DNA of 16,732 nucleotides from CAZLLV01 sp964560325 (GTDB taxonomy: Bacteria; Acidobacteriota; Thermoanaerobaculia; Multivoradales; DATKCC01), in the NCBI GenBank assembly GCA_964560325.1, contig CAZLLV010000458.1, positions 1-16,732 on the forward strand. The letters run 5' to 3'. Each line of letters starts with the position of its first letter. Within the stretch, counting starts at the first letter, position 1. Position numbers and translations under genes: made by a program. This document shows positions 13,145 to 16,732 of this stretch, piece by piece. The notes under the pieces are model-generated. The model worked only from the letters and a program-made list of their open reading frames with translations, had not been told where the DNA came from and searched no databases.

Positions 13145-15589
13145 ATGACTCTTCGCGTGCTCTTCCTGGCGGCCCTCGCCGTGGTACTGGCCTGCTCTCC
13201 CGGTCCGCGGCCGGACGAATCGGTCTCCTCCCCCGTCCGCCTCGCGGACCTCTTCACCCCCGAGATGCTGGTCGACCCGGTCGAGGTGGTCGAGCCCGCA
13301 CGGTCGGAGTGGGTCCCGTCGAACCTCGCCGAGGGCTGGACGTGGAGCGCGCCCCTGGGGGTCGCGGGCACGGTGGCTGGGACCGGCGGCCTGACCGGCA
13401 CGGTCGAGACGCCGCGGCCGGTCGTGGCGTTCGAAGCGCCGGCGGCGCTCGGCGACGGCGACCGGCTCCACGCCATCGAGGTGCGGATGAAGGTCTCGGC
13501 CGGCGAGACCCTGCGGCTGACGGCGCTCGGTGAGCAAGGACCGCCCTCCCAGGCGTTCGCCGCCCCGGAGGGCGAGGGACCGCCCCTCGCCCTCTCGACG
13601 CCGCTCCTGCCCGGAGAGTCGGCGACGACCTACCGGCTCGACATGGCCACCGCGATGGTCCTCGGCCCGTTCGCCCGAACCGGCGTGCAGCGCGTGGTGC
13701 TGCGGCCGTCCGAGACGCCGGGCGCACGATTCGAGATCGAGTCGGTGCGCCTGATCTTCCGGCGTGAGCACCTGGCGAGCGTGCCTTCGGGGCTCGGATG
13801 GCACGGCATGGGCGAGGTCTGGCGCGAGACGCTGGTCAGCCGGCCGGGCGAGACTCTGCGGGTACCGGTGCGGGTGCCCGCCGCGCGCCCGGTGCTCGAC
13901 GTCGCCATGGGGACGCCCGAGGACGTGCCGATGCGCTTCGAGGTCGCGTTGCGGCCCGCCGGGCGTGCCGGGCGCGCCGGGGGCGACGGCGACAGCGCTG
14001 AGCCGGAGCGCCTCACTCACCGGACGATCACCCACCCGGACCGCTGGGAGGAGGAGCGGATCGACCTCTCCGCGTGGGCCGGGCGCGACGTCGAGCTGCT
14101 TCTGACCGCCAGCTCCGAGGCGCCGACGTCGGTCGCGCTCTGGGGCTCGCCGGCGGTGCGGCCGCGCGGCACCGGACCGGCCGCCGCCGCCGCGCCGCAG
14201 GGTGTGATCGTGATCATCGCGGACACGCTGCGCCGCGACCACCTCGACGCGTGGGGCTACGAGCGCGACACCGCCCCCGTCCTCACCCGCATGGCGGGCG
14301 AGGGCGTGCGGTTCGCCGACGCGCTGGCGCAGGCGACCTGGACCAAGGTGTCGGTGCCGTCGATCCTCTCCTCGCTCTACCCCACCGCGCACGGCGTCGT
14401 CGGCTTCCAGGACCGCCTGCCGGCGGCGGCCACCACCCTCGCCGAATCGTTCCGCGAGGCCGGCTACGCCACCATGGCGACCTCGGCGTGGCCGTTCACC
14501 GGCCAGATGACCAACCTCCACCAGGGAGTCGAGGTGCTGCACGAGGGCGGATCGGTGGAGCTACCGGACGGCGCGAGCGACACCAAGACGATGCGCTTCT
14601 TCACCGACCGTCTGCTCGAGTTCGTCGAGCGCCACCGGGAGCAGCCGTTCCTGGCCGTGATCCACACCGGCGATCCGCACAGCCCGTACCGCCCGATGGG
14701 CCGCTACGCCGATCTCTGGACCGAGCCGGACGGCGAGGCGCGGCACGCCGAGCAGCTCGAGAAGGTCCTGCCGGTGATCGAGTCCGACTTCTTCCGCAAC
14801 TTCGAGCTGCCCACCGCGGCCGACCTCGAGCGCGCGGGCTTGCCGGTGGAGCCGTGGCGCGACCACGAGATCGGCTGGTACGACGGCTCGATCCGCGCCC
14901 TCGACACGGAGATGGGACGCCTGGTCGACCGGCTCGACCACCTCGGCCTGACCGACAAGGTGGTCGTCGCCTTCGTCTCCGACCACGGCGAAGAGTTCTT
15001 CGAGCACGGCACGAACTGGCACGGCCTCTCGCTCTACGGCCACCAGACCGACGTGCCGTTCGTCCTCTGGGGCCCCGGCTTCCTGCCTTCCGGGGTGACG
15101 GTCTCCCAACCGGTGGCGCTGATCGACCTCCAGCCGACGCTCCTCGCCCTCGCCGGGCTGGAGCGGCCGGAGACCGCCCAGGGGCGAGACCTCCGCCCGC
15201 TGATCGAGGCCGTGGCGGCCGGCGAGGAGCCGGGCGCCCGCGGCTTCCGCGTCGAGCCGGTATTCTCCGAGCGCACCGTGGTCGGAATCGACGCCGGCTT
15301 CCCCCCCGGCACGCTGCCGATCTCGTGGGCGGTGATCACCGAGGACTGGCGCCTGATCCGCAACCCGGACGCGCCGGAGGGCGTGCCCGAGTACGAGCTC
15401 TACGACCGCCGGACCGACCCGCTGAGCCTGGAAGACGTGGCGGGCGACCACCCGGAGGTCGTCGCCCGCCTGGGCAAGGCGCTCGCCGGCTGGCGCTCCT
15501 GGGTCGAGGAGCACAAGCTGCCCGAGGACTCCGCCGAGGACCTCTCGACGGAGGACCTCGAGCGGCTGCGGAGCCTGGGTTACCTGTAA
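13145..15589 (+). CDS. Lipoprotein with a sulfatase/alkaline-phosphatase-superfamily domain
   Basis: An 814-residue lipoprotein: signal MTLRVLFLAALAVVLAC with lipobox VLAC (Cys17) and Ser at +2, compatible with outer-membrane retention. Residues about 30-350 are a beta-rich N-terminal extension I do not recognise. From about 352 comes a sulfatase-like domain: IIADTLRRD (metal ligand Asp360), the nucleophile region TWTKVSVPS (398-406), SLYPTAHGV, HTGDPHSPY (His507, Asp510) and SDHGEEFFEHG (Asp613, His614). The C-terminus is LRSLGYL, typical of this subfamily. Where type I sulfatases have CxPxR, this protein has Thr400 followed by KVS, so formylglycine activation is unlikely; it may be a phosphate- or phosphonate-ester hydrolase or a transferase with a Thr nucleophile. 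The start at 13145 fits the signal and the GGGAG upstream; an extension to 13019 is rejected. It is divergent from the giant gene and 43 bp before a KAS III gene, with which it may be co-transcribed. Confidence 0.9.
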   Translation: MTLRVLFLAALAVVLACSPGPRPDESVSSPVRLADLFTPEMLVDPVEVVEPARSEWVPSNLAEGWTWSAPLGVAGTVAGTGGLTGTVETPRPVVAFEAPAALGDGDRLHAIEVRMKVSAGETLRLTALGEQGPPSQAFAAPEGEGPPLALSTPLLPGESATTYRLDMATAMVLGPFARTGVQRVVLRPSETPGARFEIESVRLIFRREHLASVPSGLGWHGMGEVWRETLVSRPGETLRVPVRVPAARPVLDVAMGTPEDVPMRFEVALRPAGRAGRAGGDGDSAEPERLTHRTITHPDRWEEERIDLSAWAGRDVELLLTASSEAPTSVALWGSPAVRPRGTGPAAAAAPQGVIVIIADTLRRDHLDAWGYERDTAPVLTRMAGEGVRFADALAQATWTKVSVPSILSSLYPTAHGVVGFQDRLPAAATTLAESFREAGYATMATSAWPFTGQMTNLHQGVEVLHEGGSVELPDGASDTKTMRFFTDRLLEFVERHREQPFLAVIHTGDPHSPYRPMGRYADLWTEPDGEARHAEQLEKVLPVIESDFFRNFELPTAADLERAGLPVEPWRDHEIGWYDGSIRALDTEMGRLVDRLDHLGLTDKVVVAFVSDHGEEFFEHGTNWHGLSLYGHQTDVPFVLWGPGFLPSGVTVSQPVALIDLQPTLLALAGLERPETAQGRDLRPLIEAVAAGEEPGARGFRVEPVFSERTVVGIDAGFPPGTLPISWAVITEDWRLIRNPDAPEGVPEYELYDRRTDPLSLEDVAGDHPEVVARLGKALAGWRSWVEEHKLPEDSAEDLSTEDLERLRSLGYL

Positions 15590-15632
15590 CGCGACGCCGG
15601 CCGACCCCTTCGACCGCGAGAGAGCGAGCGCG

Positions 15633-16649
15633 ATGATGACCTCGAAAGCGACCATCGGAATCCTGGGCCTCGGCGCCTACGTCCCTTCGCGGGTGATGGA
15701 GAACGCGGAGTGGGCGGAGCACGTGGACACGACCGACGAGTGGATCCGTTCCCGGACGGGGATCGAGCGGCGGCGGATCGCGGGCGAGGACGAGACGACG
15801 GCGACGATGGCGGTGGCCGCCGCGCGGCGGGCGCTCGACGACGCCGGGCTCGGCGCCGAGGACGTGGACGAGATCGTGGTCGCGACCGACACGCCCGAGG
15901 TCTTCATCCCGGACACCTCGGCCTTCGTCCAGCACCTGCTCGGAGCGCGCGAGGTGCCTTCGTACGACCTGGCGGGGAGCGGCTGTGCGGGCTTTCTCCA
16001 GGCGCTCGACGTAGCTCGCTCGCGCGTGCTCGCCAGCTTCCGCGAATCGCCGCGGGTGCTGGTGATCGGGGTCGAGCTCCTCACCCGGCTGATGAACTGG
16101 CACGACCGCACGACGGCGGTGCTGTTCGGCGACGGCGCCGGCGCCGCGGTCGTGGGCGAGACCGGCGGTCCGGACGGAAACGGCAGCGAGATCCTGGCCG
16201 CGACCGCCGGCACCGACGGGTCGCGCTGGGACATCCTCTGCCTCGAGACCGGCGGCACCCGGAGCCCCTTCACCCTCGACGCGGCGCGCGCGGGCGCCCA
16301 GCACGACGTGGTGATGCAGGGGCGCGAGGTCTTCCGCGAGGCGGTGGCGCGCATGTCGGAGGCCGCGCGCGAGGTGCTCTCGATGGCCGGCAAGAGCCTG
16401 TCCGACGTGGCGCTCGTCGTCCCCCACCAGGCGAACCTGCGGATCATCCAGGCGGTGACCAAGGCGCTCGACGCGCCGCCGGAGAAGGTCTACGTCAACG
16501 TCCAGGACTTCGGCAACACCGGCTCGGCCTCGATCCCGATCGCCCTCGACGGCGCCCGCGCCGACGGTCGTGTCGGCGCGGGCGACCTGGTGCTCCTGAC
16601 CTCGTTCGGAGCCGGCTTCCACTGGGGAGCGACCCTGGTGCGGCTCTAG
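15633..16649 (+). CDS. fabH: Beta-ketoacyl-ACP synthase III (FabH-type)
   Basis: A 338-residue thiolase-fold condensing enzyme. FabH joins an acyl-CoA starter to malonyl-ACP, the first condensation of type II fatty-acid synthesis in the cytoplasm. The catalytic triad is complete: Cys118 in GSGCAGFLQAL, His265 in VPHQANLRII and Asn295 in GNTGSASIP. Family landmarks include the N-terminal ILGLGAYVPSRV, DTTDEWIRSRTGIERRRIA, LFGDGAGAAV, MQGREVF and the C-terminal FGAGFHWGATLV. The length is usual for the family. The start at 15633 (ATGATG; the second ATG at 15636 is equally possible) has only a weak purine-rich sequence upstream. GSGCAGF instead of the commoner AACAGF suggests a specialised KAS III paralogue rather than necessarily the housekeeping enzyme; no other fatty-acid genes are in view. 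It follows the sulfatase-like gene by 43 bp in the same direction. Confidence 0.93.
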   Translation: MMTSKATIGILGLGAYVPSRVMENAEWAEHVDTTDEWIRSRTGIERRRIAGEDETTATMAVAAARRALDDAGLGAEDVDEIVVATDTPEVFIPDTSAFVQHLLGAREVPSYDLAGSGCAGFLQALDVARSRVLASFRESPRVLVIGVELLTRLMNWHDRTTAVLFGDGAGAAVVGETGGPDGNGSEILAATAGTDGSRWDILCLETGGTRSPFTLDAARAGAQHDVVMQGREVFREAVARMSEAAREVLSMAGKSLSDVALVVPHQANLRIIQAVTKALDAPPEKVYVNVQDFGNTGSASIPIALDGARADGRVGAGDLVLLTSFGAGFHWGATLVRL

Positions 16650-16732
16650 TGGTCCGAGTCACCAATCCCTTGCCTTATGCGGAGGGGTCTTGCGGAGTGT
16701 ATCCAAGGCGCGAGGAGGAGGCGATGCCGTAG
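16650..16732. other. Non-coding tail, possibly the edge of a dispersed repeat
   Basis: These 83 bp after the KAS III stop codon carry no gene. A GAGGAGGAG run before an ATG at 16724 looks like a ribosome binding site, but the frame ends after two codons (ATG CCG TAG). TGCGGAG is repeated at 16678-16684 and 16691-16697. The style of the stretch from about 16681 (GCGGAGTGTATCC, then AAGGCGCG) reminds me of one arm of a palindromic dispersed repeat whose other arm would lie beyond the edge, but this cannot be shown here. Confidence 0.25.

Noticed and set aside
13145..15589. Classical formylglycine-dependent arylsulfatase
   Set aside because: The CxPxR (or SxPxR) signature is not present at the active-site position.
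14074..15636. Rightward and leftward long frames inside the sulfatase-like gene (also 14561-15655)
   Set aside because: Arg/Pro/Ala-rich shadows of the real gene, with no recognised domain.
15336..16622. Leftward 428-codon frame opposite the KAS III gene
   Set aside because: The opposite strand encodes a complete KAS III with its catalytic triad; this frame is Arg/Gly-rich shadow sequence.

Overview
This is a very GC-rich window (by eye about two thirds G+C or more) from a bacterium with a diderm-type secretory lifestyle. Five products carry or probably carry export signals: a Sec signal peptide, a twin-arginine signal, a lipoprotein signal, an IPTL-type sorting segment and a weak signal on the protease. 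IPTL-CTERM segments, lipoprotein sulfatase-like proteins ending in LRSLGYL, and tail-collar (MdpB-like) triplets next to DUF6916 suggest an Acidobacteriota (Thermoanaerobaculia-like) or a deltaproteobacterial/myxobacterial-type genome. This placement is inference; there is no rRNA or marker gene here to settle it. No tRNA, rRNA, CRISPR array, insertion sequence or integrase was seen.

Layout. The left part (1-5436) is mostly leftward: an S8 subtilisin-like protease cut by the window edge (1-1769), a leader rich in hairpins (1770-1951), a GNAT acetyltransferase (1952-2473), one rightward DUF6916-type small protein (2568-2861), a Tat-exported protein of unknown function (2975-3814), and three tandem phage-tail-collar (MdpB-like) proteins (3894-4412, 4423-4923, 4936-5436). 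Just upstream of the collars, in the same direction and only 36 bp away, is a giant secreted protein of about 2454 residues (5473-12837). It has a Sec signal, an internal IPTL-CTERM-like hydrophobic hairpin, cadherin/Big_9-type modules including eight near-identical repeats of 95-99 residues with paired cysteines, and a C-terminal parallel beta-helix-like half.

A 307-bp divergent intergenic region (12838-13144) holds two almost identical 13-bp palindromes and a hairpin near the giant gene's ribosome binding site. To the right, rightward genes encode a lipoprotein with a sulfatase/alkaline-phosphatase-like domain that lacks the formylglycine CxPxR signature (13145-15589) and a FabH-type beta-ketoacyl-ACP synthase III (15633-16649). 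The last 83 bp contain no gene.

How the genes may work together (inference). The giant protein and the three collar proteins look like one transcription unit making extracellular fibre-like material. The Tat protein, DUF6916 protein and GNAT enzyme lie beside it in a layout I associate with collar triplets elsewhere. A hairpin that places the third collar gene's stop codon in its loop may separate the collar genes from the Tat gene. No sheath, tube, baseplate or ATPase gene is visible, so this is not evidence of a phage or a contractile injection system. The best candidate for something undescribed is this combination: a giant Big_9/beta-helix surface protein co-transcribed with a collar triplet.
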